Assembly (NCBI RefSeq): GCF_020179605.1
Contig: NZ_JAINZO010000002.1
Location: 806,001 to 870,000 of the forward strand
Length of the DNA: 64,000 bases
Direction of reading: 5' to 3'
Source of the DNA: Geomonas agri
GTDB lineage: Bacteria > Desulfobacterota > Desulfuromonadia > Geobacterales > Geobacteraceae
Below the pieces are notes generated by a model, which did no database searches, was not told where the DNA came from, and was given only the letters and a program-made list of their open reading frames with translations. Position 1 is the stretch's first letter; each line of letters starts with the position of its first letter. Below are positions 37,410 to 47,574 of the stretch, piece after piece. Position numbers and translations under genes: made by a program.

Positions 37410-37667
37410 ATGGCACACAAGAAAGGCGTCGGTAGTTCCAGGAACGGTCGCGACTCCGACGGCCAAAGACTTGGTTGCAAGAAGTTTGGCGGCGAAGCCG
37501 TCAAAGCTGGCAACATCATCTACCGTCAGCACGGCACCAAGATCCACCCGGGCAACAACGTAGGCCTCGGTAAGGATTACACGCTGTACGCCCTGATCGA
37601 GGGCGTGGTAAAGTTCGAGCGTCTGGGCAAGGACCGCAAGAAGGTCTCTGTCTACCCGGCCAACTAG
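37410..37667 (+). CDS. rpmA: 50S ribosomal protein L27
   Basis: The 85-residue protein starts [20 protein letters not shown], with the conserved N-terminus that reaches the peptidyl-transferase centre, and the [15 protein letters not shown] core. It has no N-terminal leader needing protease removal, unlike Firmicutes L27. AAGGAGCAGAAA precedes the start. The stop is followed by a terminator at 37692-37721, before obgE. Confidence 0.97.
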   Translation: MAHKKGVGSSRNGRDSDGQRLGCKKFGGEAVKAGNIIYRQHGTKIHPGNNVGLGKDYTLYALIEGVVKFERLGKDRKKVSVYPAN

Positions 37668-37691
37668 CCAGCGCAGCAAGACGAAAGTGTG

Positions 37692-37721
37692 AAAGCCCGG
37701 AGCCGCAAGGTCCGGGCTTTT
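37692..37721 (+). terminator. Terminator or attenuator between rpmA and obgE
   Basis: AAAGCCCGGA (37692-37701) pairs with TCCGGGCTTT (37711-37720), then T and GCCG. The T-run is short, so partial read-through into obgE is likely. Confidence 0.7.
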
Positions 37722-37739
37722 GCCGTTTGCACAGGATAA

Positions 37740-38762
<1,023 letters not shown>

Positions 38763-38785
38763 GGACTTAAATAGACAGGTGTGAA

Positions 38786-38820
38786 AAGGGGGAGGGCCGA
38801 CAGGCTGCTCCCCCTTTTTT
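38786..38820 (+). terminator. Terminator after obgE
   Basis: AAGGGGGAG (38786-38794) pairs with CTCCCCCTT (38808-38816), followed by TTTT. Confidence 0.87.
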
Positions 38821-38980
38821 GTTCTGGTTTTGGGACGGGGTGGGAGGAATCCCTAAGGCGGCAATCACGGAAAGACATGGTAGACTAACGTTTGTCTTTT
38901 TTAATAAATAGAGCGAAAGTGGTCGGAATGTTCCAGTAGTATTGCAGCGGCGCGGTTCCCACTTCTTCAGGAGGTCGGGT

Positions 38981-39916
38981 ATGTACCGAATGATCCAGCT
39001 GGAATCCCTGATACCGGAAACACTGCCGGGGGTCGCCCTGTTCATCAAGCATGGCGAAAACCACGTACTGTACAAGGACCCGAAACTCTCATTCACCCAG
39101 AGCGACAAGGAGCGGCTGCTCGACAACAATGTGAAGCACCTCTTTGTCAAGGCTGCGGAAATGTCGACCTACAACCAGTACGTGGAGGCTAATCTTCCGT
39201 TGCTGCTGTGCGACGACAGTATCGAGCCGGAACTCAAGCAGACCATGCTCTACCAGGCTTCAGTCAACTACGTGCAGGAAATTTTCGACAGCCCCGCCAT
39301 TGCTATCAGGCAGAACGCCGACCGCTGCCGTAACCTCATCAAGCACATCCTCAATGACGTAATGAGTTCAGACGGTGTGATGCCGGCGCTGAGCAGCCTG
39401 GTAGACCACAACGCCTATACCTACGTGCATTCGGTCCAGGTCGCCACCTACTCGATTGCCCTGCACATTAAGGAGTTCGATCTCGGCAAGGACGAGCTGA
39501 TGGACGTGGGCATGGGGTCGCTGTTCCACGACTACGGCAAGGTCTATGTTCCGAAGGAGTTGCTGGACAAGCCGGGCAAGCTCTCGGCAACGGAGTTCCA
39601 GGAAGTGAAGAAACACCCGGTTTATGGCTATAGCACTTTGAAGGACCTGGAGATCTTCACGCCGGTTGCCCTGGGCATCGTCAAACACCACCACGAAAAG
39701 GAGAATGGTAGCGGCTACCCCGATGGCCTGGCCAGCTATGACATCGCCAGGAGTTCCAAGATCACCGCCATAGCCGACGTCTTCAGCGCTCTGACCACCA
39801 ACAGGTCCTATCGACAAGCCCTCACCAAGGAGAAAGCGCTGGAGATCATGTACGGCGAGATGGACGGCTCCTTCGATCTTCAGTATCTGAGCACCTTCCG
39901 TGATAGTCTGCAGTAG
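38981..39916 (+). CDS. HD-GYP domain protein, putative c-di-GMP phosphodiesterase
   Basis: The 311-residue protein has a variable N-terminus (1-120, no membrane helix) and a C-terminal HD-GYP domain. HSVQVATYSIAL, HDYGK (H183-D184), KKHP, HHHEKENGSGYPDGL (GYP at 245-247) and ALTTNRSYR are the family motifs. The catalytic set seems complete, so c-di-GMP hydrolysis is likely though unproven. ATG 38981 is chosen because CAGGAGG lies 6 bp upstream; an in-frame TTG at 38942 is less likely. Confidence 0.88.
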   Translation: MYRMIQLESLIPETLPGVALFIKHGENHVLYKDPKLSFTQSDKERLLDNNVKHLFVKAAEMSTYNQYVEANLPLLLCDDSIEPELKQTMLYQASVNYVQEIFDSPAIAIRQNADRCRNLIKHILNDVMSSDGVMPALSSLVDHNAYTYVHSVQVATYSIALHIKEFDLGKDELMDVGMGSLFHDYGKVYVPKELLDKPGKLSATEFQEVKKHPVYGYSTLKDLEIFTPVALGIVKHHHEKENGSGYPDGLASYDIARSSKITAIADVFSALTTNRSYRQALTKEKALEIMYGEMDGSFDLQYLSTFRDSLQ

Positions 39917-39940
39917 TCACCACCCAGGGGAAACAACGTA

Positions 39941-39973
39941 AAAAGGCACCCTCCCTATGGGGTGGTGCCTTTT
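39941..39973. terminator. Bidirectional terminator between HD-GYP gene and nuoN
   Basis: AAAAGGCACC (39941-39950) pairs with GGTGCCTTTT (39964-39973). It lies between convergent genes; both strands end in T-rich tails. Confidence 0.8.
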
Positions 39974-40069
39974 GTGAGCCTTCATCCGGGGGGGCAGGCA
40001 CCTGCGGTGCCAGTCCCCTCAGCCATTCCGCTCGTTCCGGAATCACAAGCTGAGGAATAACAAACCGCT

Positions 40070-41464
40070 TCAGTGCAACGCCGCCTCGATTGCCCCCAGC
40101 AGTGGCCCGGGGTAAACCCCAATTACCAGGATCATGATAGATGCGCAGCAGAGGGCGATGCCCTCGGCAAGCGAGACAGGCTTGGGCGCTGGAGCTTCTC
40201 CGCGGTGCATGTAGAGCTGAGCTACCACCCTGAGGTAGAAATAGGCGGAAGCCGCGGCGCATAGGATGCCGATGATAGCGAGGGCGATAGCGCCACCCTT
40301 TATGGCGGAGTAGAAGATGAAGAACTTACCGACAAAGCCTGCTGCCGGCGGAATGCCCGCCAGGGAGATCATGGCGAGAGCCAGCACGCCGCCGCGCAAG
40401 GGAGCAGTGAAGCCGAGCCCGGCATAGTCAGTGATCAGTTCTCTCTCCTGCTCGACCGAAAGAGAGGAGATGGCGCCGAAGGCGGCCAAGTTCATGGCGG
40501 TGTAGACCGCGCCGTAGAGCAGGACCGCGGCGTAGCCGTCACGACTGCCGCTCATCAGGGCGAGGGCCAGGTATCCCATGTGCGCCACCGAGGAGTAGGC
40601 CAGCATCCTCTTTATATTCTGCTGCGGCAGCGCGGCAAGGTTGCCAAGCACCATGGAAAGCACCGACAATGCGGCGAGCGGAACACGAAGCTCTACCATG
40701 GGGGGGGACAAGGCCAGCAGCATCAGCAGAAGCGCCGCTGCCGCCACTTTGGAGCTAGTGGAGAGAAAGGCGGAAACGGGTGCGGGGGCGCCTTGGTAGA
40801 CGTCCGGCGTCCAGAGGTGCCCAGGGACCAGGGAGAGTTTGAAAGCCATCCCTACGAGGATGACACCCCACCCTGCCGAGATGATGGCGCGGTTGTCGGG
40901 GCGGGCCAGGGCGCCAGAGAGTTGAAGAGTGCCGCTGCCGGTGAAGAGCAGGGCGAAGCCGAAGGCGGTGAACGCGGCGGCGACCGCTCCGAGCAGCAGG
41001 TACTTCAGTCCCGCCTCACCCGATTCTGCCCGGTTCAGGTCCATGCTGACCAGGATGTAGAAGGCGAAGGAGACCGATTCCAGCGCGAGGAACAGCACCA
41101 GCATATTGGTTGCACAGGGGAGCACGCAGGTGGCGAACAGGGCGAAGAGCACCGTGGCGGGGAATTCCTCCCCCTTGATGCCGCGGCGTTCATTGTAGCT
41201 GTGGGAGAGGAGCAGGGTAAGCGCAGCGGCGAAGCAAAAGAGCGGGATCAGGAACCTGGCCAGCGGCGTGAACGCAAGGCCCGTGACTGCCTGAGTGGAT
41301 GTCGGTGTCGAGAGGGCTGCCCAGATGCCTGCGGCCGCCGAGGTCGTCACGCCGATGGCGGTAAGGCTAGCCGACAAGAGCACCGGTCCGACCAGCAGCA
41401 CGAACAGCGCCCCCGCCGCAGTGATGATAATCGGCATGATGGAATATAAATCAGCAAGCGTCAT
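40070..41464 (-). CDS. nuoN: NADH-quinone oxidoreductase subunit N
   Basis: The 464-residue membrane protein of about 14 helices belongs to the Mrp antiporter-like proton-pumping subunits. Typical blocks include [19 protein letters not shown] and [19 protein letters not shown]. NuoN lies in the membrane arm of complex I. ATG 41464 has GGAG 6 bp upstream; an ATG at 41476 is in frame but lacks a site. It is the last gene of the nuo operon. It is parted from nuoM by a 445-bp inverted-repeat-bounded cassette, so its expression may depend on read-through. Confidence 0.95.
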   Translation of the reverse strand: MTLADLYSIMPIIITAAGALFVLLVGPVLLSASLTAIGVTTSAAAGIWAALSTPTSTQAVTGLAFTPLARFLIPLFCFAAALTLLLSHSYNERRGIKGEEFPATVLFALFATCVLPCATNMLVLFLALESVSFAFYILVSMDLNRAESGEAGLKYLLLGAVAAAFTAFGFALLFTGSGTLQLSGALARPDNRAIISAGWGVILVGMAFKLSLVPGHLWTPDVYQGAPAPVSAFLSTSSKVAAAALLLMLLALSPPMVELRVPLAALSVLSMVLGNLAALPQQNIKRMLAYSSVAHMGYLALALMSGSRDGYAAVLLYGAVYTAMNLAAFGAISSLSVEQERELITDYAGLGFTAPLRGGVLALAMISLAGIPPAAGFVGKFFIFYSAIKGGAIALAIIGILCAAASAYFYLRVVAQLYMHRGEAPAPKPVSLAEGIALCCASIMILVIGVYPGPLLGAIEAALH

Positions 41465-41491
41465 TAGATGCTCCAACGATAAAAGCTCACC

Positions 41492-41936
41492 ACAGAGGTC
41501 TCAGAGGTCCACAGAGTACTCAGAGGATAATCCTTTCAATACCGTCCTTCAGGTGGAGTTCTCCAAAGTTCAGGAGAAGGCCTAACTTCTTTTTACTCAA
41601 CTTGAGATATGACAGGAGCTGCGCTTTGTGGACAGGGTGCAGTTTTTCCAGGGCCTTTAGCTCTACGATGATCTGCTCTTCCACAAGAAGGTCGACCCGG
41701 TACCCCAAGTCAATAGTCACCCCGTCGTAAAAGACAGGGAGGCACACTTGGGTGGCAGTCCTAAAGCCTCGTTTTACCAGTTCGTGATTGAGACATGCCT
41801 CGTAGGCGCTTTCCAATAACCCGGGACCAAGTGTCGTATGGACTTTGAGAGCTGCATCGATGATATGCCCTGTAATGAGATTAGCTTCCATACAAGGTTT
41901 TCCTCCGTGCTCTCTGTGGACCTCTGAGTCCTCTGT
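41492..41936. mobile_element. Inverted-repeat-bounded cassette carrying a GxxExxY gene, within the nuo operon
   Basis: The outer ends, 41492-41516 and 41912-41936, are inverted repeats of 25 bp matching at 24 positions (left ACAGAGGTCTCAGAGG with TCCACAGAG). The cassette contains one gene, GxxExxY, and fills almost the whole gap between nuoM and nuoN. No transposase is present, so movement would need help in trans. Confidence 0.6.
41520..41891 (-). CDS. GxxExxY-family protein (PD-(D/E)XK nuclease-like)
   Basis: The 123-residue protein contains the family signature GPGLLESAYEACL, followed by YRVDLLVEEQIIVELKALEK, in which Asp, Glu and the Lys of ELKA fit a PD-(D/E)XK nuclease core. GxxExxY proteins are widespread, short, often in repeat-bounded cassettes, and of unknown function. 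The start ATG 41891 has GGAGG about 10 bp upstream, inside the repeat-adjacent region. The stop TGA falls in a CTCTGAG unit of the left repeat. It lies between nuoM and nuoN on the same strand. Confidence 0.85.
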   Translation of the reverse strand: MEANLITGHIIDAALKVHTTLGPGLLESAYEACLNHELVKRGFRTATQVCLPVFYDGVTIDLGYRVDLLVEEQIIVELKALEKLHPVHKAQLLSYLKLSKKKLGLLLNFGELHLKDGIERIIL

Positions 41937-41945
41937 GTTCCGGGT

Positions 41946-43424
41946 TTACTGCTTCAACAGGACCTCCAACGGTGCTCTAAACAGTTCCAGCACCGGCCCC
42001 GGGTGCACGCCGAGGGCGACCACCACCAGCGCCATCACGCCCAGCACCCCCGCCTCCCTCAGCGACAGGTCCTTAAGTTCCAGCGGCGTCTTCTCTTTGC
42101 CGAACACCACCTCCTGAACCAACCGTACCGTATAGACCAGCGTCAGTATGGTCCCCAGGAAGGCGAGGGCGGCAGCCAGCGGCGCGACCCGGAAGGTCCC
42201 GACCAGGATGATCAGCTCGCTGACAAAGTTGTTGAGCCCCGGCACCCCGGCTGACGCCATGTTGAAGACGAGGAAGAAGAAGGAAAAGACGGGTATCTTG
42301 CCCCAGGTGCCGCCGAAGCTGGAAAGATCGCGGTTCTCTGCCCGCTCCTCCAGCATGCCGACCACGACGAACAGCGCACCGGTGGTAACGGCATGGTTCA
42401 CCATCTGCAGCAGCGCGCCTGACACCGCGACGGGACTCCAGGCGGCGATGCCGAGCGCTACGAAGCCCATGTGGCTGACGCTCGAATAGGCCAGCATCCG
42501 CTTCATGTCCCGCTGCGCGAAGGCGATCCAGGCAAAGTAGCCGATGCCGAGCACGGCCACCACGTAGATCAGCGGCGTGAGAGCGCGCGATGCCTCGGGA
42601 AAGAGCGGAAACGCAATGCGGATCAGGCCATAAGCGGCGGTTTTGGAGAGGAGGCTGCCGAGCATAAGCGTGCCGGCAATGGGGGCGTCGCAATAGGCAT
42701 CCGGCTGCCAGGTATGCAGCGGGAACAGCGGGAACTTGATGGCAAAGGAGAGCAGGAACGCGGCGAACAGCCATAGCCCGGTCTCGTACGGGATGCTGGT
42801 GCGCACCAACTCGGGCAAGGCGAAGGTGTAGCTCGCGGTTTGCGCCCCGTGCATCAGGTAAAGCGCGATGATGGCCAGCAGCATGAGCAGCGAGCCGACG
42901 AAGGTGTAGAGGAAGAACTTGATGGTGGAGTACACCGGCCGGCCGCGCCCCCAGACGCCGATCAAAAGCAGCATCGGGATCAGCATAGCCTCCCAGAAAA
43001 GGTAGAAGAGGAACAGGTCGAGGCTCAGGAACAGACCTTGTACGGCGGCCTGCAGGGCGAGCAAAAGGGAGAAGAACAGCCCGGCTCGCTCCTTCACCTG
43101 CCAGGCGGAGAGCACGGCGATCACGGTGATGAAGGCAGTCAGCAGGGTCATCACGAGGCTGATTCCGTCCATACTCAGTGTAAAGCGGATCCCGAACCGT
43201 TCGATCCACGCTGCATCCTGGTAGAGGAAGAACCCGGCCGGCGTGCCAGCAGCTTTCTCGCCGGTCAGCGCGAGCGGCCACAGGCACAGCGCCAGTTCGG
43301 CCAGGCTGAACGCGAGCGCGACGCCACGTGCCGCCGCGTCGCTGCGCCGGAGGGCGAAGACCAGCAGCGACCCGCAGAGCGGGAAGAAGACCAGCAGCGT
43401 GAGTATCGGGATGAGAGAAGTCAT
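41946..43424 (-). CDS. nuoM: NADH-quinone oxidoreductase subunit M
   Basis: The 492-residue membrane protein is an antiporter-like proton-pumping subunit. FYLFWEAMLIPMLLLIGVWG with its conserved Glu and KFPLFPLHTWQPDAYCDAP are hallmarks, as is [19 protein letters not shown]. It has full family length. The start at 43424 has CGGGAACTGCCG upstream. It lies 35 bp after nuoL. Confidence 0.96.
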   Translation of the reverse strand: MTSLIPILTLLVFFPLCGSLLVFALRRSDAAARGVALAFSLAELALCLWPLALTGEKAAGTPAGFFLYQDAAWIERFGIRFTLSMDGISLVMTLLTAFITVIAVLSAWQVKERAGLFFSLLLALQAAVQGLFLSLDLFLFYLFWEAMLIPMLLLIGVWGRGRPVYSTIKFFLYTFVGSLLMLLAIIALYLMHGAQTASYTFALPELVRTSIPYETGLWLFAAFLLSFAIKFPLFPLHTWQPDAYCDAPIAGTLMLGSLLSKTAAYGLIRIAFPLFPEASRALTPLIYVVAVLGIGYFAWIAFAQRDMKRMLAYSSVSHMGFVALGIAAWSPVAVSGALLQMVNHAVTTGALFVVVGMLEERAENRDLSSFGGTWGKIPVFSFFFLVFNMASAGVPGLNNFVSELIILVGTFRVAPLAAALAFLGTILTLVYTVRLVQEVVFGKEKTPLELKDLSLREAGVLGVMALVVVALGVHPGPVLELFRAPLEVLLKQ

Positions 43425-43459
43425 CGGCAGTTCCCGTTGGCGCGCAGGCGCCGGTTACG

Positions 43460-45337
43460 TTACAGCGCGAGCCAGGCGAGGTAGCCCAATATCAAGGCTG
43501 CCCCGGCGGCGAAACTGATGAGATAGACAGCAACTTTCCCGGTGCTCCAGCGCCCGAACAAGCCTCCAACGCCGCCCACACCCGAACCGAGGCCGTCCAC
43601 GGTGGCATCGATCACGGCTTCATCGACGCGCTGCCACAAGAACCCGGCCAGCGCCTGGTAGGGGCGGATCAGCACGAGGTCGTACAGCTTGTCGAAGTAC
43701 CATCCTTGGGCCAGGAAGGAGATCAGCGGGGTCGACTGTGCCTGCGCCTCGCGCATCCGCTCCGCCCGACCCTTTCCATAGCGTAGGTACGCTGCCAGCA
43801 GGCCGACCAGCGCGACGACACCGGCCACGGCCTGTAGCGTGATCTCCTGCTCGTGCGAGGCGGTAGGGAGGTCGCCGGCGGGGAGCGCCGCAAAGAAGCC
43901 GCTCAAATAACCGCCTCCAAGATAGGCCGGGAGGTCGAGCAGGCCGCCGAACAGCCCGAGGATGGCGAGCGGAATCAACACCACCTGCATCACGGTGAGT
44001 CCGGAGTTGCGGTGTACGTGCCCGTTGTCACCAGCGAAGACCAGGAAGACCAGCCTGAAGCTGTAGTAGGCGGTGATCAATGCGGTTACCAGCCCGAGCA
44101 GGTAGAGGGCCTGGTACAGCACGCCCCCCTTGATCCAGACCGCGAGGAGAATGCTGTCCTTGGAGAAGAAGCCACCGGTGAGGGGGATGCCGGCCAGGCA
44201 GGCGGCGCCTACCAGGAAGCTCCAGAACGTCAGCGGCAGCGAACGCCTCAGCCCACCCATCTTGTAGATGTCCTGCTCGTGGTGCATGGCGGCGATGACG
44301 CAGCCGGCGCCAAGGAAGAGCAGCGCCTTGAAGAAGGCGTGCACCAGCAGGTGGAAGGTCGCGGCGGTCACCGCCCCGGCACCGACGCCGAGCATCATGT
44401 AGCCGATCTGGCTTATGGTCGAATAGGCGAGCACCCGTTTCAGATCGCGTTGCGCCAGGGCGCAGGTGGCGCCGTAGAAGGCGGTCACTGCACCGGTGAC
44501 GGCGATGGCTGCGAGGGCCGCCTTGGAGCCTCCGATCAGCGGCAAAAGGCGCGCCAGCAGGTAAACGCCGGCGGTGACCATGGTGGCAGCGTGGATCATG
44601 GCGGAGACCGGGGTCGGGCCGGCCATTGCGTCGGGGAGCCAGACCATGAGCGGCACTTGGGCCGACTTGCCCATGGCGGCGATCAGGAACAGGATGCCCA
44701 GCATGGTGATGACGGAAACGGGCATCAGGAAGCCCATCCCGTTCACCTTGGTGATGGAAAGAGTGCCGAAGAGCTGGAACACCCAGGCCAGCGCGATCAT
44801 GAGCGCCACGTCGCCGATCCTGGTGGTGATGAAGGCCTTCCTGCCGGCATCGGCGTTGGCGGGATCCGAGTACCAGAAGCCGATCAGCAGGTACGAGCAG
44901 AAGCCCACCCCTTCCCAGCCGAGGTACAGTAGCGGCAGGGTCTCCCCGAGGACCAGGGTCAACATGGCGAACACGAACAGGTTCAACAGGGCGAAGTAAC
45001 GCGCGTAGTCCTGGTCCTCGCGCATGTAGAAGACGGAATAGACGTGGATCAGCCCGCAAACGAAGCCGATCATCACCGCCATGGAGAGCGAAAGGGGGTC
45101 AAGGTAGAGCGAAAAGGGGATGGCAAGATCGAAGCTCGCGAACCAGTCGGCGAGGGGGATCACCTGCGGCCTGCTATAGGCGGCGGCCGCCAGCGCGGCG
45201 CAGACGAAGCTCCCCCACACCGTAGCGCAGGCGAGCACCTCCACCAGCGCGCGCGGCAGCTTACGGCCGGCAACGGCGCAGGTGAGGCCGCCAAAAAGCG
45301 GGAAAAGGAGCATCAATGTCAGGTAGGTAGGCAGCAT
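43460..45337 (-). CDS. nuoL: NADH-quinone oxidoreductase subunit L
   Basis: The 625-residue protein is the largest membrane subunit of complex I. Conserved blocks include GWEGVGFCSYLLIGFWY, PLMVWLPDAMAGPTPVSAMI and AYSTISQIGYMMLGV. The C-terminus carries the long lateral helix and last membrane helix. The start at 45337 has only a weak ribosome-binding site. A paired REP-like element fills the gap to nuoK. Confidence 0.96.
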   Translation of the reverse strand: MLPTYLTLMLLFPLFGGLTCAVAGRKLPRALVEVLACATVWGSFVCAALAAAAYSRPQVIPLADWFASFDLAIPFSLYLDPLSLSMAVMIGFVCGLIHVYSVFYMREDQDYARYFALLNLFVFAMLTLVLGETLPLLYLGWEGVGFCSYLLIGFWYSDPANADAGRKAFITTRIGDVALMIALAWVFQLFGTLSITKVNGMGFLMPVSVITMLGILFLIAAMGKSAQVPLMVWLPDAMAGPTPVSAMIHAATMVTAGVYLLARLLPLIGGSKAALAAIAVTGAVTAFYGATCALAQRDLKRVLAYSTISQIGYMMLGVGAGAVTAATFHLLVHAFFKALLFLGAGCVIAAMHHEQDIYKMGGLRRSLPLTFWSFLVGAACLAGIPLTGGFFSKDSILLAVWIKGGVLYQALYLLGLVTALITAYYSFRLVFLVFAGDNGHVHRNSGLTVMQVVLIPLAILGLFGGLLDLPAYLGGGYLSGFFAALPAGDLPTASHEQEITLQAVAGVVALVGLLAAYLRYGKGRAERMREAQAQSTPLISFLAQGWYFDKLYDLVLIRPYQALAGFLWQRVDEAVIDATVDGLGSGVGGVGGLFGRWSTGKVAVYLISFAAGAALILGYLAWLAL

Positions 45338-45369
45338 CAGTGTCCTTTGTCGTTCTGTGTCTATCCACG

Positions 45370-45484
45370 TCCCCCTCCCTCTGGGAGAGGGTGCCCGTAG
45401 GGCGGGTGAGGGCGTAGCCTAGAGCAGCATGCTTGCCGGGTGCCGGCGCCCTCACCCCGGCCCTCTCCCGAAGGGAGAGGGAGG
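45370..45484. repeat. Paired palindromic element in the nuoK-nuoL gap
   Basis: The left half reads CCCCCTCCCTCTGGGAGAGG, then a G-rich tail with GGGTGAGGGCG. The right half inverts it, GCGCCCTCACCCCGGCCCTC then TCCCGAAGGGAGAGGG. This is a different subfamily from the elements at 46315, 48643 and 52060. Confidence 0.7.
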
Positions 45485-45494
45485 AGAATGCGTA

Positions 45495-45803
45495 TTATCC
45501 CTTCATAGAGTCAAACTCATCAGTGTTCACCGTCTGCTTGCGCCGGTGCAGGTAAACGACCATGGCGAGTGCCAGGGAGACCTCTGCCGAGGTGAGCGCC
45601 ATCAGCATCAGGGAGAACAGCTGTCCGTCGGCGATGCCCCAGTGGGCCGAACCGCCGACGAAGGTGAGCATCACCGCGTTCAGCATGATCTCGATGCCGA
45701 TCAGCATCATGATCACGTTGGCGCGCCAGGCAATCACGCAGCCAAGGCCCATGGCGAACATCAACGAGGCGACGATCAGCACGTGGGAAAGCGGTACGCT
45801 CAT
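45495..45803 (-). CDS. nuoK: NADH-quinone oxidoreductase subunit K
   Basis: The 102-residue protein has three membrane helices with the conserved Glu in NVIMMLIGIEIMLNAVML and a second conserved Glu in SAEVSLALAMV. It belongs to the proton channel region of complex I. Its start overlaps the nuoJ stop by four bases (ATGA), so the two are translationally coupled. Confidence 0.96.
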   Translation of the reverse strand: MSVPLSHVLIVASLMFAMGLGCVIAWRANVIMMLIGIEIMLNAVMLTFVGGSAHWGIADGQLFSLMLMALTSAEVSLALAMVVYLHRRKQTVNTDEFDSMKG

Positions 45804-46285
45804 CTGCGCCTCCCGAGATAGAGTGCGCCTACCAGCGCGAAGAGAAGCTGCATGGAAACGACCTCCACGGCAACCCCGTACTGTTTGAAGAGGGCGAAAG
45901 CGAACTGGCGGACCGGTATCTCGGTGAACCCCGGCGGTACCGCCTGCAGGCGGGAGCAGAGCAGAACCACCAGCGCACCGACCACAGCGCCGGCGAGGAG
46001 CAGGGCCGGCAGCCAGTTCTTGAAGTGCGGCTTGGCGAGCTTCTCCGGCGATTCGAGCTCCAGCATCATGATGACGAACAGGAAGAGCACCATGATGGCC
46101 CCGGCGTAGATGATGACCTCAAAGGCCGCGATGAGGGGCGCACCCAGGAGGTAGAACATCAGGGCCAAGGCGAAGAACGAGGTCACCAGGTAGACGATGG
46201 AGCGCACCGCCTGCCGGGCCGTAATGGCGAGCAGTATCCCGATCAGGAGTACCGCCGCCAGTATGTAGAAAAGGGTCGCTTCCAT
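45800..46285 (-). CDS. nuoJ: NADH-quinone oxidoreductase subunit J
   Basis: The 161-residue protein has five membrane helices and the typical AAFEVIIYAGAIMVLFLFVI block. ATG 46285 is chosen because CTGGAGCG lies just before it; the in-frame ATG at 46312 does not. It overlaps nuoK by four bases at its end. The paired GC-rich element at 46315-46405 separates it from nuoI. Confidence 0.95.
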   Translation of the reverse strand: MEATLFYILAAVLLIGILLAITARQAVRSIVYLVTSFFALALMFYLLGAPLIAAFEVIIYAGAIMVLFLFVIMMLELESPEKLAKPHFKNWLPALLLAGAVVGALVVLLCSRLQAVPPGFTEIPVRQFAFALFKQYGVAVEVVSMQLLFALVGALYLGRRR

Positions 46286-46314
46286 TTCGCTCCAGGTTCT
46301 AGTCTGATTCATAT

Positions 46315-46405
46315 TCCCTCCCCCGGAGGGGGAGGGGCAGGGAGGGGGAAAGGCCTTGCGCCAACAGCTGCCCCCCTCCCAACCTCCCCCCTCCGGGGGG
46401 AGGAG
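46315..46405. repeat. Paired GC-rich palindromic element (nuoI-nuoJ gap)
   Basis: The left half is CCCTCCCCCGGAGGGGGAGG followed by a G-rich tail. The right half is CCCCCCTCCCAACCTCCCCC then CTCCGGGGGGAGGAG. It shares length (about 90 bp) and order with 48643-48733 and 52060-52146. Confidence 0.8.
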
Positions 46406-46414
46406 TTAGCCCGA

Positions 46415-46945
46415 CTACGGCAGCAGGCTCCTCGGGTCTGCCGGTGCCTGTTCGCCGGCGCCGCTACCGCGCGGCTGCACCACGCCGATGCCGGCATGGC
46501 GGTAGAAATTGTAATTGGGATCCTTGCCGGTGCCGTCGATCAGCAGGTCCTCCTTCTCGTAGACCATATCGATGACCTGGCGCCTGCAGTGGAACATTTC
46601 CGGCGACATCTGGATGGCGAGCGTCGGGCAGGCCTCGGCGCACATGCCGCACAGGATGCAGCGCGAGAAGTTGATGCGGAACCAGGCGGCGTAGCGCCGA
46701 CCGTTCTCCCCCTCCGCAGCTGCCATCGAGATGCAGTCGACGGGGCAGGCCCCGGAGCACAGATAGCAGGCGACGCAGCGCTCGGCGCCGTCGGGGTCAC
46801 GGGTCAGCACGATGCTGCCGCGGAAGCGCTCGGGCATGGCCCTGCGCTCCTCAGGAAATTGCACCGTAACCGGTTTCCGGAAGATGTGCCGGAAAGTGAT
46901 GGAAAGGCCGGTCAGGATTTCTTTTATGTCGTTCAGTATGGGCAT
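46415..46945 (-). CDS. nuoI: NADH-quinone oxidoreductase subunit I
   Basis: The 176-residue protein has two [4Fe-4S] motifs, [15 protein letters not shown] and [15 protein letters not shown], which carry clusters N6a and N6b of complex I. The C-terminal tail ([17 protein letters not shown]) is longer than usual. The start at 46945 has AGGAACAG upstream. nuoI is parted from nuoH by the ankyrin gene. Confidence 0.95.
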   Translation of the reverse strand: MPILNDIKEILTGLSITFRHIFRKPVTVQFPEERRAMPERFRGSIVLTRDPDGAERCVACYLCSGACPVDCISMAAAEGENGRRYAAWFRINFSRCILCGMCAEACPTLAIQMSPEMFHCRRQVIDMVYEKEDLLIDGTGKDPNYNFYRHAGIGVVQPRGSGAGEQAPADPRSLLP

Positions 46946-47041
46946 CTGTTCCTGCTTGCAGTGTCGTTGGTGCCGTAGTAGATGCCGGCAAAATGGTTGC
47001 GGCCGCCGCTCGTCAACGGCTCGAGCGGTGCGGACCGGGGC

Positions 47042-47070
47042 CCGGCAGGCAGCACTGGTCTGCCTGCCGG
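47042..47070. other. Strong hairpin between ankyrin gene and nuoI
   Basis: CCGGCAGGCAG (47042-47052) and CTGCCTGCCGG (47060-47070) form an 11-bp perfect stem with a 7-nt loop. No T-run follows, so it may act as an RNA stability or attenuation element rather than a terminator. Confidence 0.6.
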
Positions 47071-47079
47071 AAGGAGGTG

Positions 47080-47529
47080 TTAGTTGGGCCGTAGTGACTT
47101 CATCAAGACGTCAAGGGTCTGTCTGTGCCGGTTGTTCTCTGCGTAGGCCAGGGCGGTGGTTCCGGAGTACGACATTGCCAGCGGGTCGGCCCCGCTGTCG
47201 ACCAGCATCTGCGTGGTCTGGGTGCAGCCGTAGTTGGCTGCCAGCATGAGAGGCGTGTGGCCGTCACGGTCGCGGGCATCGACCTCGGCCCCCTTTTGCA
47301 GCAGCAGGCGTACTACGTCCGCGTTGCCGTGCGCCGCCGCGAAGTGCAGCGCAGTTTTTCCCTTGTCGCTTCTGGCCGTGAGGTTGGCGCCCCTCTCCAG
47401 CAGGTCGGCCACCTCGGCCAGGTTGCCGGCCTTCGCTGCGTCCATGAGAGCGGTGTGGCCGTTTTTGTCCACCGCATCCACCTGTGCCCTGAACCCTGCC
47501 CCCAACTCGACTTCCACGGTTGTTGTCAT
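47080..47529 (-). CDS. Ankyrin-repeat protein inserted in the nuo operon
   Basis: The 149-residue protein has about four ankyrin repeats: [60 protein letters not shown] and [20 protein letters not shown]. It has no signal peptide or membrane helix. Ankyrin repeats bind proteins; the partner is unknown. ATG 47529 follows AAAGGAGGAACTGCG; an in-frame ATG at 47568 overlaps that site less well. It is placed between nuoH and nuoI on the same strand, so it is probably co-transcribed with complex I. Confidence 0.9.
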   Translation of the reverse strand: MTTTVEVELGAGFRAQVDAVDKNGHTALMDAAKAGNLAEVADLLERGANLTARSDKGKTALHFAAAHGNADVVRLLLQKGAEVDARDRDGHTPLMLAANYGCTQTTQMLVDSGADPLAMSYSGTTALAYAENNRHRQTLDVLMKSLRPN

Positions 47530-47574
47530 CGCAGTTCCTCCTTTGTGAGAATACATTGCCCAGTACAACGCCTC

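Noticed and set aside
41492-41936. Insertion sequence with its own transposase
   Set aside because: The only gene is GxxExxY, which has no transposase motif; the term non-autonomous cassette is used instead.
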